This document shows, piece after piece, positions 11,365 to 23,596 of a stretch of 64,000 bases of DNA (positions are counted from its first letter, which is position 1; every line of letters begins with the position of its first letter). The position numbers and the translations under genes were made by a program. Source of the DNA: Raphanus sativus (Eukaryota > Streptophyta > Magnoliopsida > Brassicales > Brassicaceae); contig NW_026615340.1 of the NCBI RefSeq assembly GCF_000801105.2, forward strand, positions 1 to 64,000. Reading direction: 5' to 3'. The notes below the pieces were generated by a model that did no database searches, had not been told where the DNA came from, and saw nothing but the letters and a program-made list of their open reading frames with translations.

Positions 11365-12247
11365 TTTAGCATGAAAATAGACAAGTGTTTCCTTTTCCAT
11401 GCTTGCCATTTGTCAATGCATTATTATACTATAATATATAGGATTTTTTTTTGTAAAAATTACTCAAAATTCAAAGCCAAACACAAAATTAATCAATGAT
11501 ATTTTGGAAGTTTCATTTTTTCCTATTCACCTTAAAAGTTCGGATTATTCACAAAAATACCATATTTTTTTCTAAAAATGACTATTTCTTCGTCTTGATC
11601 AAGTGAGACCATTTTGAAGTTCTTTGGCCTTAAAATCTTTATACTCGCATATTCTTACTTTATTGTGCCTTTCTTCTCATCTTTACGTGCACTGCATCAT
11701 GCGTCTTGAGTTCATTATTGTTATCCCGGCAGCTAGTAGGGAACGAGTAACCATTGCGGTGCTTTGTGTGATCTCTCCCACATTTCGAATGGCACACCTC
11801 TAGAATAGCAGTTTATGTGCATTTCTGACTCGCTCTTGGGGTGGCTCCGGACTTTACAAGAGAGGCCATGGAGTTCGTAGGTTCTCTTTCTCATCTTCGT
11901 GGTCAAGTACTAAGTACTTGTTCATTTGCAGGTTTCGTCCGCCAAATACAAGGCTGTGGCTGATCGGCATCGACTAGATTTACAGTTTTGCGTTGTTGAT
12001 TACGTAAGAGCCATTTAACAAAAGAATATTTTGTTCCTGGTCCTTTTAATAAACTAAAGGCAAGGAAGATATATACATGGGAGATACTACTTAATGAATG
12101 CAAGTGCGTACAAGGTGTTCCAACGTTTACAATGTTACACATCTCTACCCGTAGATCTTTCCAAGGCGATACTGAAGATTCCAGGGAAACTCTTTTGCTA
12201 CCTTGGGTGACCACCATATGCCGCGTGTTACTTATTATTTTTTTACT
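11365..12247. other. Unassigned intergenic DNA
   Basis: The part around 11640-11900 is less AT-rich than its surroundings and may be a decayed gene or element fragment, but no conserved motif is visible in any frame. The rest is AT-rich spacer. Confidence 0.4.
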
Positions 12248-13034
12248 TATTCTTGGGTTCACCCCTAGAGTGAACTTAGAAGTTCACCCCTAGAATGAAC
12301 TTAGAGGTTCACCCAACCAATAGGAATCACTCATTTCATAATTGATAAATTAAAAAAAAAGAAATAAAATATTATCAAATTATATTATCTTTTTAAAATA
12401 AAAAATGTTAAAAATCAATAAAAATAGTAATATATGCAAAAAAAAATTAAAAATATTTTAACTCCGTCATCAAAACACTAAACCCTAAACTCTAAATTCT
12501 AAACTAAATACATTAAACACTAAATCTTAAAAATACTAAACCCTTAATCTTAATCCCTAAACTTTTTTTAGGATTAAGGATTTGGTATTTTTAAGATTTA
12601 TTGTTTTAGTGTTTAGTTTTTTTTATTTAAAATTTACGATTATCCAAGTGTTTATGATTTACCCAAGAGTTTAGGATTTACAGTTTAGGATTTATGGTTT
12701 AGTATTTCGATGATGGCGTTAAAATATCTAATTATTTTCTTGCATATACTAGAGCTTAGGGTTTAGAGTTTAAGATTATCCAACGGTTTAGCGTATACCC
12801 AAGGGTTTAGGGTATACTCAAGGGTTTAGGGTTTATTTTTTTTGATGATGTTAAAAATATTTTTTTTTAAATCATTTTTTGTAACTACTATTATTTTTAT
12901 TTTATTTATTTAAAAAACATAATATAATTTGACAATATTTCATTTCCTTTTTTAAAAGATATCAATTGTGAAATGAGTGATTTCTATTGGTTGGATGAAT
13001 CTCTAGGTTCATTCTAGGGGTGAACCCAAGAATA
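12248..13034. mobile_element. Foldback element with long terminal inverted repeats
   Basis: A 787-bp element starts TATTCTTGGGTTCACCCCTAG and ends with its reverse complement (CTAGGGGTGAACCCAAGAATA). The inverted repeats extend over about 100 bp, including CCAACCAATAG...TCACTCATTTC and its mirror at 12970-13000. The left arm has a duplicated GTTCACCCCTAGA(G/A)TGAA unit. The interior is AT-rich with ACTAAACCCTAAA-like runs that also pair across the centre. No coding capacity. It fits a MULE-like foldback element or large MITE; a target duplication is not clear because both flanks are T-rich. Confidence 0.7.
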
Positions 13035-13804
13035 GCTTTTTTTTTTGTTATTGGCTTTGGTTTTCCTTTTTTATTTTAGTGTTATTCTTTTTTCATATTT
13101 ACAGCAATTTAGCTAGAATTTTTTTTCTTACAAGAAATATGGTTTTTAGTTAGCTATATAAAAAATGATTCCTTGATTTGTGAGGGCACATTTTAGATTA
13201 TAAATCTAAAGAGATTTATGTTTTTCATCCTTCCAATCGGCCTAAATATTTGTATTCTTAACGATCACAAAAAAATTTTTGATCCTAAGAATTTTGAGAC
13301 TAAATAGGTTCATTGTATTTCTCGTAACGCGAGCTACCTAAGGAGTTCCATAAAATGAGAAATTCCATTGAAATATTTCACAAAATTGTCAGCAAGCCCA
13401 GCTCCGCCTTTGGTAGATGGTTATGGAAAAAGTTTACAGTTATACTTAGAGAGTTACTCATGCGTTCAAAAAAATATTTGACTTTGGGGTTTGCCTTAGT
13501 CTTCCACACTTGTTGAGACAAAGCACTGAGGCTAAATTGGAGAATTTCATATGGGTTTCGTTTCTTATTCTGGAGTTGGAGCATCAACCAATAACCTGGC
13601 TTGATTGGTAGGAATGTGCACAAGTATTTGTTACTTGCCTTATACTTGTACTCGTTTTTGATTTTTCAAGTATTCATCGTTATCAAGTCAAATATCAAAT
13701 CGTTGAGTTATGCTACTTGCAAGTACAAGAAAAGTAACATGTAATAGCAAAAAAGGTTAACGACTCGGTTTGATAAATATTTTTACTTTACAACTAAAAA
13801 GAAA
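13035..13804. other. AT-rich intergenic spacer
   Basis: No gene or terminal repeat could be recognised. A small minus-strand ORF at 13378-13623 resembles no known protein and is probably chance. Confidence 0.4.
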
Positions 13805-15599
13805 TTAGATTTTGGTCCGTATTTCGAAAGCGCGGATATTATTTTTCACTTTTATGAAATATATTATTTGTTTGTAATTATTGAATGTATTTATCTTAGT
13901 AAAACTTTATTTATAATAAATTCAACATATAGACTGCCTGGTAAACTATGTGTTTCTCTGGTTTTGTTTTATTCCTTCTCTAATCAACATATTTATTTGG
14001 CTTGTTTTTAAAATAAATGATTTTAGAACGCAACTGTACAATACTTTTACATTGATATTTTGTTTAAACAATGTGACATATTTTTATATTAATTAAATAT
14101 TTACATTGTAATATAAATTTGTATACAAATCAACATATTTGTGTAGTTTGTTGTTAAAAGAAATGATTTTGAATCCAAATGTACAGTATTTTTATATTGA
14201 TTTTTTTTCAGTTCATATAATTTTTTTAAATATATTTATTTCAACTGAACCAACTAATATTTTGTTAAATTGGCCCCTGAAATATATTTTTATACATCGA
14301 TATTTATTTTTCATAATTACTGTTATATATTTTAGATGTATCATAATATAACTAACAATATTAAAAAGACCTGGACCGAATCAGGTTATATGGCTATTTT
14401 TGTTACAAATATATGAACCCGTTTTAGATACATTGGTTATTTAGATATTTTTAGGTTCCTATACATCAGAACGGAACTCATCCAGATCCAGAATGATCCA
14501 ACTCAAAATCCACACATAAGTTTATAATATTCAAGCGGGACTTGATTTCAAAACAAAAAAAACGATGCCCGAAAAGAACAACATATATCTAAATGGACAG
14601 ATAATGTTCATGCCTAACTGATTTTATAAATTAATAAAAAAACTCTTTCTATGTGTTTGGTTAAATTAAGTGAAATAAAAATAGTTTTTTATACATCAAT
14701 ATTTATTTTTCATAATTAGTGTTATATATTTTAGATGTATCATAATAGAACTAACGATATTCAAAAGACCTAGACCGAATCATATGGCTATTTTTGTTAC
14801 AAATATCCGAACCCGTTTTAGATACATTGATTATTTAGATTTTTTTAGGTTCCTATACATCAGAACCGAATTCATCCAGATCCAGAATGACCCAACTCAA
14901 AATCCACATATACGTTTATAATATTCAAGCGGGACTTGGTTTCAAAATAAATAAAAAACGATATCCGAAAGGAACAACATGTACCTAAATGGACAGATAA
15001 TGTTCATGTCTAACTGATTTTATAAATTAATAAAAAAAACTATTTCTATGTGTTTGACTAAATTAAGTGAAATAAAAAGAGTTTTTTATCAACTAAAATA
15101 ATTATATGAAGTGGAAAATTAAGTCGCAATAAATGTAGCATATTTTAATTATTTTGATTTAAGTTATTTTATTCACAAAAACATATTTTTGAAATATATT
15201 TTTGAGTACGTAATTTCCACCTATTGAAACTAAAATAAAAATATTTTAGTAAAATAAACTAAACCAAACGTTTAATCATATGTAAAATCTAACTATATAA
15301 CATTTTTGATTTTATAATTGGCACAAAGTTAATATTGATTAACTAATAAATAAAAATATGCACTATTATTATTATGGTAACATAATTAATGTTGTAAATT
15401 ATTATTAAGATAATATAATTAATTTAATTATTAAACTAAATGAAATATGAAAACACAATTAATAGATACTACTATTCATGTATCCAAATAAATTTTATTA
15501 AGACTATTATTCAAATTTTCGAACGCTCCAAATTTTTTTAATCCTCCTATTCAAGTCTCCGAACACTCCAATTTTGTACTTGAGTTTTAATAAGATAGA
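13805..15599 (-). mobile_element. Non-autonomous Helitron (minus strand) with internal tandem duplication
   Basis: Read on the minus strand, it begins TCTATCTTATTAAAACTC after an A (plus end 15599) and ends CCGCGCTTTCGAAATACGG...AAATCTAA followed by T (plus start 13805), matching Helitron 5' TC and 3' CTAA with an imperfect GC-rich hairpin. A unit of about 399 bp is directly duplicated inside: 14291-14689 and 14690-15086, with scattered substitutions. No coding capacity. Confidence 0.65.
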
Positions 15600-15889
15600 T
15601 GATAATTCCATTATTGTGCTCACAGCTACTTCCTTTGTTCCTACTTCTTGAAATATTTTATTATAGGTATAAATATTTTATTTGAAATAATTCTTGTTAT
15701 TTTTTCAAATCAAGTGTGTAGAGGATTTTGGAAGTGAAGAACCACCACGAGAAACCCTCGAGGAGCCATAGACGACATCATTTTGTAACTTGTGTGTAAG
15801 CATACACCACAACTAAAAGGCTAAATTGAAAGCTATAATATGGCTAGTTAAGACCAGGCCTCTCTCATTCGTTGGGTCATGAAAGATGA
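15600..15889. other. Spacer upstream of the PsaD promoter
   Basis: No coding sequence or repeat recognised. AT-rich in its left half. Confidence 0.4.
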
Positions 15890-16125
15890 AATTGGTGTTT
15901 AGAAAATAAAAATATAAAGTAAACGACGTCGAATAAGATCAAAATAAGATGGGTAAGAGAAAAATCTAATACTTGAATCCTATTGGTTACCTTATCCAAA
16001 CTCAATCCCACAAAACTCTAGCTTCTCATTTCACAAATATCATCTTCTTCCTCTCCACATCATAAGACATCAGAAAACGCTATTAAACAATTTGCTCGTT
16101 AGAGAAGAAACAAAACAACAAAACA
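15890..16125 (+). promoter_or_regulatory. PsaD proximal promoter and 5' leader
   Basis: No TATA box is seen at a plausible distance upstream of the PsaD start. Instead there is an ATTGG (inverted CCAAT) motif near 15980, a CTTATCC (inverted I-box, GATAAG core) just after it, a GACGTC (ACGT-core) motif near 15925, and pyrimidine-rich CATCTTCTTCCTCTCC at 16043-16058 that could act as an initiator. TATA-less, initiator-driven transcription is established for tobacco psaD genes; its use here is inference. The leader before the ATG is A-rich (AACAAAACAACAAAACA), typical of highly translated plastid-protein mRNAs. Confidence 0.5.
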
Positions 16126-16746
16126 ATGGCAACTCAAGCCGCCGGAATCTTTAGCTCCGCCGTGACAACTGCCGCAACCTCCGGCGTTAGAAAACTCCAC
16201 TTTCTCACCACAACCCACCGTCCGAGATCCCTCTCCTTCACCAAAACCGCAATCCGCGCCGAGAAAACAGACTCCGCCGCTCCAGCCGCCGCCGTGAAAG
16301 AAGAAGCTCCGGTGGGATTCACGCCGCCGCAGCTAGACCCAAACACACCGTCTCCGATCTTCGCGGGAAGCACGGGGGGTCTTCTCCGTAAGGCCCAGGT
16401 GGAAGAGTTCTACGTCATTACATGGAACTCGCCCAAAGAACAGATCTTTGAGATGCCGACAGGAGGTGCAGCGATCATGAGGGAAGGTCCGAACCTGCTG
16501 AAGCTAGCGAGGAAAGAACAGTGTTTGGCTTTGGGGACAAGGCTTAGGTCAAAGTACAAGATCAACTACCAGTTTTACAGGGTGTTCCCTAATGGTGAGG
16601 TGCAGTATCTTCATCCTAAAGACGGAGTTTATCCGGAGAAGGCGAACCCGGGAAGAGAAGGTGTTGGTCAGAATATGAGGTCTATTGGGAAAAATGTTAG
16701 TCCCATTGAAGTTAAGTTTACTGGGAAACAAAGTTATGATTTGTAA
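16126..16746 (+). CDS. PSAD1: Photosystem I reaction centre subunit II, chloroplast precursor (PsaD)
   Basis: PsaD is the stromal ridge subunit that docks ferredoxin on photosystem I and helps assemble PsaC and PsaE. The gene encodes 206 residues in one intronless exon, as in Arabidopsis. Residues 1 to about 45 form a Ser/Thr-rich chloroplast transit peptide rich in basic residues, with processing probably near the AIRAE motif. An Ala/Pro-rich linker follows (about 50-60). The conserved domain starts at GFTPPQLDP and contains [37 protein letters not shown], the basic [17 protein letters not shown] ferredoxin-docking region and the C-terminal REGVGQ...SIGKN. The ATG is preceded by a favourable A-rich context. 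The frame is intact. I name it PSAD1 because the neighbouring SKIP17-like genes match the Arabidopsis PSAD1 neighbourhood as I recall it; PSAD2 is the alternative paralogue. Confidence 0.97.
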   Translation: MATQAAGIFSSAVTTAATSGVRKLHFLTTTHRPRSLSFTKTAIRAEKTDSAAPAAAVKEEAPVGFTPPQLDPNTPSPIFAGSTGGLLRKAQVEEFYVITWNSPKEQIFEMPTGGAAIMREGPNLLKLARKEQCLALGTRLRSKYKINYQFYRVFPNGEVQYLHPKDGVYPEKANPGREGVGQNMRSIGKNVSPIEVKFTGKQSYDL

Positions 16747-17009
16747 TATGTGAAAACATAAACCATGTAAGAAAGAAAAGAAATCACGTGGAGATGACTA
16801 TGTGATGATAATTTTTAATGGGGTTTATGTTAATAATTTTGCTTGTAATCGTATTTTGCTGGATGTGATCAAATTTGAACCCTTTCTTGTATTTGACATC
16901 TTGTGTCAATAACATTTTCGTTTGGTTTAACTGATTTTATATTAAGAAAAAAATGTAAATAAGTTAGTAAACATAAAAATAATAAAGTACGATCAAATAC
17001 AAACAATAT
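16747..17009 (+). other. PsaD 3' flank
   Basis: Probable 3' untranslated region with AT-rich candidate polyadenylation sequences (TTAATAATTTTGCTTGTAAT and CAATAACA near 16830-16910). It then grades into the left side of the Harbinger remnant, without a recognisable inverted terminus. Confidence 0.5.
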
Positions 17010-17322
17010 CTATTTATACACACTTACAATATCTTGTTCGGAAGCACTGTTGGAATTTTTATTTTCAATCTGGTTAACATATCTTCTCAGCTTGAAGACT
17101 GCAGAAAGAATTGTCGTCATTCGGGTTTGCAAAGGTCTTCTCGGTCTTGGTTGGGTAAGAGAAATCTCAGATTTTTCATATTCAGTTTGAACTCTTGTCC
17201 AAAACTGATCGCCTGATTGGTTTATCCATATGATTGGATTTTGAGAAACATCAAGATACACATGACATAAGTGTTTATCTTCTTCAATAGAATATGATTG
17301 AGCGAATTGAAGCCATTTTAAA
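17010..17322 (-). pseudogene. Harbinger ORF1 (Myb/trihelix-like) fragment
   Basis: On the minus strand an open frame from about 17322 to the stop at 17010 resembles the Myb/SANT-like ORF1 protein of plant PIF/Harbinger elements, needed with the transposase for mobility. Visible features are the Trp at the start of the WLQFAQSYSIEED segment, an acidic ED pair, VSQNPII, the conserved INQSGDQFWTRVQTEY block and a PRPRRPLQTRM segment followed by an LRRYVNQIE helix. There is no ATG at the expected place and the C-terminal part is missing, so it is a remnant. It diverges from the transposase on the other strand, the usual two-gene layout of this family. Confidence 0.7.
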
Positions 17323-18033
17323 AGGAATATTAATGGTAAGAAAATAAATACAAGATGGTGTAATCATTCAACGAGAAGTATACATTTTATAGACAAGTGA
17401 AGGCAAAAGTAATTGTTACATCTTGGTCACAAAACTTCAGAGATATTTTGATATTTTTATGAGATAATTATAATTGATGTAAAGATGATGAGACTTGTGA
17501 ATGCAACGGCTAGATCTTGGTCAACAAAATTCAATGGGTAATATCAATTTGTTTTTTTCTTAGATAGTGGTAAGGGATATAAAGATGATGCGACTAATCA
17601 AAGAAATGGTTGGATCTTGGTCGAAAAAATTCAATGGGTAAGATCAGTTTGTATTTTTCTTAGATAGTGGTCATTGATATAGATGATGAGACTGATCAAT
17701 GTAACGGTTAGATTTTGGTCAACAAAATTCAACGGGCATGATCAATTTGTATTTTTCTAGATAGTGGTCATTAGGATAAAGAAGACGAGACTGATCAATG
17801 CAACAGTTAGATCTTGGTCGACAAAATTTAACGGGTAAGATCAACTTGTATTTTCTTAGATAGTGGTCACTGAGATAAAGATGATGAGAATGATCAATAT
17901 AACGGTTAGATCTTGGTCGAAAAAATTGAACGGGTAAGATTGAATTACTTACATTATAAAGAGGGTACCATATATGGAAAATAAGATGACTACCACCATC
18001 ATCTTCTATTAATTCTTACAAAAAAAGAATTTC
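17323..18033. repeat. Tandem repeats of about 100 bp between ORF1 and transposase
   Basis: A unit containing TTAGATCTTGGTCGA(C/A)AAAATT, AACGGGTAAGATC, TTGTATTTTTCTTAGATAGTGGTCA and AAAGATGATGAGACTGATC occurs about five times. The GATCTTGGTC cores (GATTTTGGTC in the third unit) lie near 17512, 17613, 17711, 17811 and 17908, so the period is 97-101 bp; a diverged copy lies near 17421. The array sits between two divergent genes of the same transposon, where promoters and transposase-binding subterminal repeats would lie. That function is inference. Confidence 0.75.
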
Positions 18034-19300
18034 AACTATGGAAATTCATCTTATATACCACCTTATTCTTCTTCTTCTTCATCTTCTTCTTCAGATGATG
18101 ATTATTACGAGGATGTAGAAAAGCAAGTAGTAGCTCAAATTACTGCTAACAACAATTTTCTCATCACTCATAACCTATCTAACTCGGAGGGTTCCCACAG
18201 TGAATCTATTCCGGGTCATGTAGTTATCAACCGTGACTGAGAAATTTCGTCTCGCAATCTCTTCAGTGATTATTTTTTCAGATAATGCTTTGTTTTCGGA
18301 GACGATGTTCCGACGAAGATTTCGGATGAGCCGTCCTTTGTTTATGCATATTCATAATGCTATACAAAGACAAGACAATTACTTTGTCCAGCGAAGAGAT
18401 GGTGTTGGTAGATTTGAGTTGTCTGGTTTGCAAAAAATAACTGATGTATTTCGGATGTTGGCGTATGGGTTGCCGGCGGATTCCACCGATGAATACATCA
18501 AAATAGGAGAGTCCACTACAATAGAAAGTATGAAGTGATTCTGTCGTGTTGTTGTCGAGGTGTTTGGAAGTCGTTACCTTCGATCACTACTTCAGATTGG
18601 AGAACACCGAGGATTTTCAGGTATGTTGGGTAGTTTAGATTGTATGCATTGGAAATGGAAAAACTGTCCAACAGCTTGGGGAGAACAATATGCTGGTCGT
18701 AGTGGACCTCCTACTATTATTCTGGAAGCTGTAACTGATTATGATCTTTGGATTTGGCATACATATTTTGGTCCATCAGGATCTAACAATGATATTAATG
18801 TATTAGAGGCGTTTTATCTTTTTGCTAATTTAGCTGAAGGAACTGCTCCATCCGCTAATTACGTTATTAATGAAAAAATTTATAATACAGGTTATTATTT
18901 AGCTGACAGTATATATCCAAAATGGTCCACTCTTGTTCAAACAATTCACGATCCACGTGGTCCCAAAAACAATTATTTGCAAAGAAGCAAGAAGCTTGTA
19001 GAAAAGATGTGGAACATGCATTTGGAGTATTACAGTCACAATTTGCAATTGTGGCTGGACCAGCACATTTTTGGAGTAAGAAAGTGTTACATGATATCAT
19101 GACAACTTGTATCATAATGCATAATATGATCATATATGATGAACGTGATGTTGATGCAACAATTGAAGAACGAACAGAAGTCCCAGCTGCTGAAGTTGAG
19201 ATGACGGGTAAAGATGATGCTCGATTTCAAGAATTCTTAGCTCGACATAGAAAAATTAATTCTGAAAATACTTGTGGTCTGAATATACTAATTCTGAAAA
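18034..19300 (+). pseudogene. PIF/Harbinger transposase pseudogene
   Basis: This is a decayed DDE transposase of the plant nuclease-like (ALP1-related) type. A Ser-rich then acidic N-terminus (SSSSSSSSSDDDYYEDVEKQ) reads from about 18034 to a stop near 18238. The frame shifts and continues with NALFSETMFRRRFRMSRPLF, then ADSTDEYIKIGE, to a stop near 18537. The catalytic part follows: first Asp in GSLDCMHWKW (about 18630), second Asp in GPSGSNNDINVLE (about 18770-18805), then another frameshift near 18965, and the Glu in DVEHAFGVLQSQFAIV (about 19010). The tail has HDIMTTCIIMHNMII and FQEFLARHR. At least two frameshifts and two in-frame stops rule out a functional protein. The motif order is complete, so decay is recent. 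Confidence 0.85.
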
Positions 19301-19717
19301 TTAGTATGATGTATTTTATTTCTGGTTATTTATATTTTATGCATTGTAATTTTGTTTAACGGATTGTAATCTTATATTTTTCTTAATTAATCACTTAATT
19401 ATTATTATTTACCAAAACTAAATAAATTATTCCAATTAATTTCTTCAGTTTTCAAATTATTGATTAATATTTATTTTTTTATCAATCGTAATTTTATATT
19501 TTATTTATTAATTAATCAGTTGTATAAACAATAATTATTTATTAAAACTATTAAAAAATAAACAGCAAAGTAAATTTAATATTATAATAATAGAAAATAT
19601 TCTTTTTGGCGTGGAATTTGGTGTTTGTGGTTGGAGATGAAAAAGAAAGTGAAACACCAAAACACCAAATTTGGTGTTTTTCACACTAAATTTGGTGTGT
19701 GGGTTGGAGATGCCCTT
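19301..19717. repeat. Right end of the Harbinger element
   Basis: AT-rich tail followed by GGTGTTTGTGGTTGGAGATG and an inner repeat of the ACACCAAATTTGGTGT palindrome. It ends at GGGTTGGAGATGCCC (about 19700-19714) followed by TTA. GGGCATCTCCAACCC-type termini with a TTA duplication are typical of PIF/Harbinger. I could not find the matching left terminus between PsaD and ORF1, so the left end seems deleted. Confidence 0.65.
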
Positions 19718-19849
19718 AGCGCCTAGGAAATTTCCGAATGAGGGTTATTGTAAGATATTAAACCAGTTTTCTATTTTAAAAAGCTAGCTTTGACAAAAAC
19801 GAGGTTTTCACATTTACTAGTATGTATATAAATATGAGGTACATATATT

Positions 19850-20060
19850 GTTATCTGTTACCTGGGCTGAGACGGATCGGATATACAAATTTTTTTAAAG
19901 TATTCAGATCCAGATTTTTATCTTGTGAATTTATGTTTTTACTATTTTTATCTAGATTTAGATTTTTCGGATATTTGAGTGTCGAATATCCTTCTAAAAA
20001 TTATAATATCATGCGGATATTCAGATCCGGATTTGAATCCTTAAAATAAATAAAATATAT
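19850..20060. repeat. Fragment of a GGATATCCGGATCC-rich element
   Basis: Starts near GGGCTGAGACGGATCGGATAT and contains many TATTCAGATCC / GGATATT motifs, like the elements at 42179-42716 and 61750-61971. Only one edge is recognisable here. Probably a hAT-type non-autonomous element cut by the Helitron that follows. Confidence 0.45.
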
Positions 20061-20212
20061 TAAATATTAAAAATAACTTAAAAATAAAAATATATACACT
20101 ATAGTATTTTAGTTATATTATGTTTACTATTACAAATTTATATATATATAGAAATAAAAATATAATAAATAAAATTAGTTTATATATATATATTCTTATT
20201 TTTTTGAAATAA

Positions 20213-23200
20213 TCTTATTATATAAAGCTTGATTCTTCAAAATTACTAATTAACATGATCGCGACACGTGTCATTAAAATTTTTAAGATTGCGACATGCG
20301 TTAATCTATATTATAATTAAAAATATATATTAAGATAATAACAAAAACAAATTTTGTTAAAAAAGTAATTGTAAGTATATCTAATAGTAATTTACATTTT
20401 AAAATCCTAAACAAAACATAGTTCCAAATAATTATTTGAAAGTATTTTCCTTTTAATATTTTTAAAGAGGTTAAAATTTATAATGATATAAAACATATAT
20501 ACTAAGATAACAAAAAACGTATTTTGAAATAAATTAATTTTAAAATTGATTTAATAGTAAAGAGGAAATTTTATAAAAATACTTAATAATATTCTAAAAT
20601 TACTTAATAGGAATCTTGGTTCTTCAAAGTTGTTAATTAACATGATTGTGACACATGACATTTATATATTTAAAATTGTGATATGTGTTAAACTACTTCA
20701 TAATTTAAAATAAATATATAGATAAAAAAACGATTTTTGGTGAAATTAATTATATAGTAAATTGATTTAATAGTAAGGAGGAAATTTTTTAAAAATACTT
20801 AATAATATTCTAAAATTACTTAATAGGAATCTTGGTTCTTCAAAGTTGTTAATTAACATAATAGTGACACATGACATTTATATATTTAAAATTATGATAT
20901 GTGTTAAACTACTTCATAATTTAAAATAAATATATAAGATAATAAAAACGATTTTGGTGACATTAATATATAGTAAATTTCCATTTTAAAAATCTTAAAC
21001 AAAATATTATTTAATAGTAATTTCTTTTTTTAATTATGCGACATGTTTTAGAATATATCATGATTAAAACAATATATACTAAGAAAATAAAAACAAAAAC
21101 GAATTTTGAAATTATTTAATAGTAAAAAAAGAAAATTTAAACATTACTTAATAATATTCTTTTAGAAATATTATTTGATATTAATTTTTCTTTTAATATT
21201 TTGAAGTTGTGTTAGAATATCTCATGATTAAAAATATATATACTAATAAAATTAAAAGAAATTGAAGAAATAATTTTCTTAAATTTAATAGTAAAATTTA
21301 ATTTTAAAAATATTTAATTGTAAAATTTAATTTTAGAAATTATTTAATAGTAATATTAAGAAAATTTCCTTTTTACAAATCTTAAAGAAGAGAAATTTGT
21401 AAAATAACTTATTTAATACTAATTTTCATCTTCCAAAATCCAAAAAAAAATATTGTAAAAGATTATTTGATATTTATTTTCCTTATAAAATTTTGACATT
21501 TTTTAAAAATATCTTATGATTAATAAAATATATAGGAAGATAATAAAAATAATTTGTGTTTTAAAAAGTATTTTTTGCAGGATTGATCAAGAAAAATATA
21601 TGGTGAATTTTCTTGCTTGTTCTTTCACATCTTCGCGTGTTATCTTTTTTTTTGGTGTCACATGAGGAAATAACTAGATATCCTTATCTTCACATTAAAG
21701 TGATGTTGAAATTTTTCTTAAAAGAATATAATTGTCATGATGTTATACATTAGTTATTGTTACAATTATACTTAGCCGTTTTTTGGAGATATTCTGTTCC
21801 GATCCATTTGGTTATAATAATCAATTATTTGATCCAATTCGATTTGTAGCCACACGAATATTCGGTGCTCCGGATATTCAGATAATTTTAGATTTTCGAC
21901 CGAATATCCGATTCGATCCGCAAAAATAAATTACAATTAGTAAATAAATCATAAATTCCACAAATAAGATAAAATAATAATAACAACATTTTATTACAAA
22001 AAAAAATTATTAATTTAAAAATTCTAATAAATAACTTAATAAATTTATTTAATAAGTACTATAAAACTTATATACAACATAATATTTATATAAATTATAT
22101 ATATATATATATACGTCTTTACATACATGTATATGTATTCATATAACATATCAGATCAGATCAGATATTCATTCTTAATAATATTAGTACTTTGTGATTT
22201 GCTTTGTTTCTTACAGATATTGCATATAAGCATTTTCTTTACTTCGTAGAGTTACATATATTTGGAATTTCGGTTCAAATCGAAACTGATAAAATCAAAA
22301 TTTATGGATACTTTGTCCAGCTGTTATGCTATTGTGACTAAGTTAATGTGACTATTATGCTTATATGTGATTATGATTATGTGTGTTTATTCTTATCAAC
22401 ATATAAAAATTGGTTATGTTGTTGTAGATCATGCTACTATATATGAAATTTAAATCAAAGAAAACGACTTTCCAATGGGTTGGTGTAGGTCATGCTATTA
22501 AGGAATTTAAATCAAAAAGGAAAACTTTCCAATAGAATAATGTTATGAATAACTCGCCTATACAACATGAATATTGAAGCTGAAATCCTAACCGGAAGTT
22601 ATGTGGAAAAACATATTTGTATTCCTAAAATAAGTCTCATACCGACGTATGCAAGATGACCTTTCAAAATGAAAAAATCTTCAATTTTCTATAAGAGTGT
22701 TGGATGAAATGACTATCAACCAAAGTTAAGGTCAAAGCTTAAAAAGTTGGTATATTTTTCAAGTTCAGTTTTACAATTATATGTCGCACTATCAAGAGTC
22801 ACTACAACTGGAGAACTTCAAATTTTTAAAACATAGCGACAATAGTGTTTTACAAAATATTGTATATAGAAAAAGATGTTAAAGTCACACCATAAATGTT
22901 AAAGTAAATAAATTTGATGTTTTATCTAGAAATATATTCGATATTTAGCTGATTATCGATAAAACATATTGACTGGTGTTATGTAATATTAATATTTTTA
23001 ATTGTGTCGTTTTTAGTTTGTCTTACACAATATAAACAATATAGAGAGTTCACGGTTCTATATATTTCAATTAACTATAACTAATATTATTTTGAAAAAT
23101 AATAAAAAGTGAAGTATTTATTAAAAAATAAAAATATCAATGTACTATTTAAAACACCATTATTATTGAAATAGAATATCAATCAAAAATTATGTAAGAA

Positions 23201-23341
23201 AACAGATTATTGTTATTAAAATGTCACCAATATATACTGAAAATCCAAGAACTAACGTGAAAAAAATATTTCCAATCTTTTTATGTGTTCCTGAATTAAA
23301 ACATCAAATAAAACCCGTGCAACGCATGGATTCATATCTAG
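20213..23341 (+). mobile_element. Large non-autonomous Helitron
   Basis: Begins TCTTATTATATAAAGCTTG after an A and ends CCCGTGCAACGCATGG...ATCTAG followed by T, the 5' TC and 3' CTAG ends of Arabidopsis Helitrons. At 3129 bp it is long for a non-coding copy. A block of about 205 bp with GGAATCTTGGTTCTTCAAAG is tandemly repeated (about 20561-20965), with an older copy near 20228-20330 at the element start. A second GATATTCAGAT-rich patch near 21840-21920 may be a nested element. No Rep or helicase motif. Confidence 0.65.
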
Positions 23342-23344
23342 TTA

Positions 23345-23584
23345 CTCCCTCCGTTTCGATTTAATTGTCGTTATGGAGCAAAATTTTCGTTTCAAAATAA
23401 GTGTCGTTTAATGATTTCAATGTAAAATTTATTAATAAGATTCTCCAATTCATTTTTTCTATTAGTTGAAATATGGTTAGTTGTATAGATAATTGTGTTT
23501 TTATTTTGGAAATATATAAAATCATATGTTTTATTAATATGTGTGCATAAACCTAAAACGACAAATAAAATGAAACGGAGGGAG
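23345..23584. mobile_element. Stowaway-type MITE
   Basis: The 240-bp element has inverted ends CTCCCTCCGTTTCG / GAAACGGAGGGAG flanked by TA on both sides (23343-23344 and 23585-23586), the signature of Stowaway (Tc1/mariner-derived) MITEs. A subterminal AAGTGTCG / AACGACA motif is present. It is non-coding and inserted three bases after the Helitron end. Confidence 0.9.
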
Positions 23585-23596
23585 TATTAATAAAAA

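Noticed and set aside
11903..12262. 119-codon minus-strand ORF
   Set aside because: Overlaps the foldback element edge and shows no recognisable motif; likely chance.
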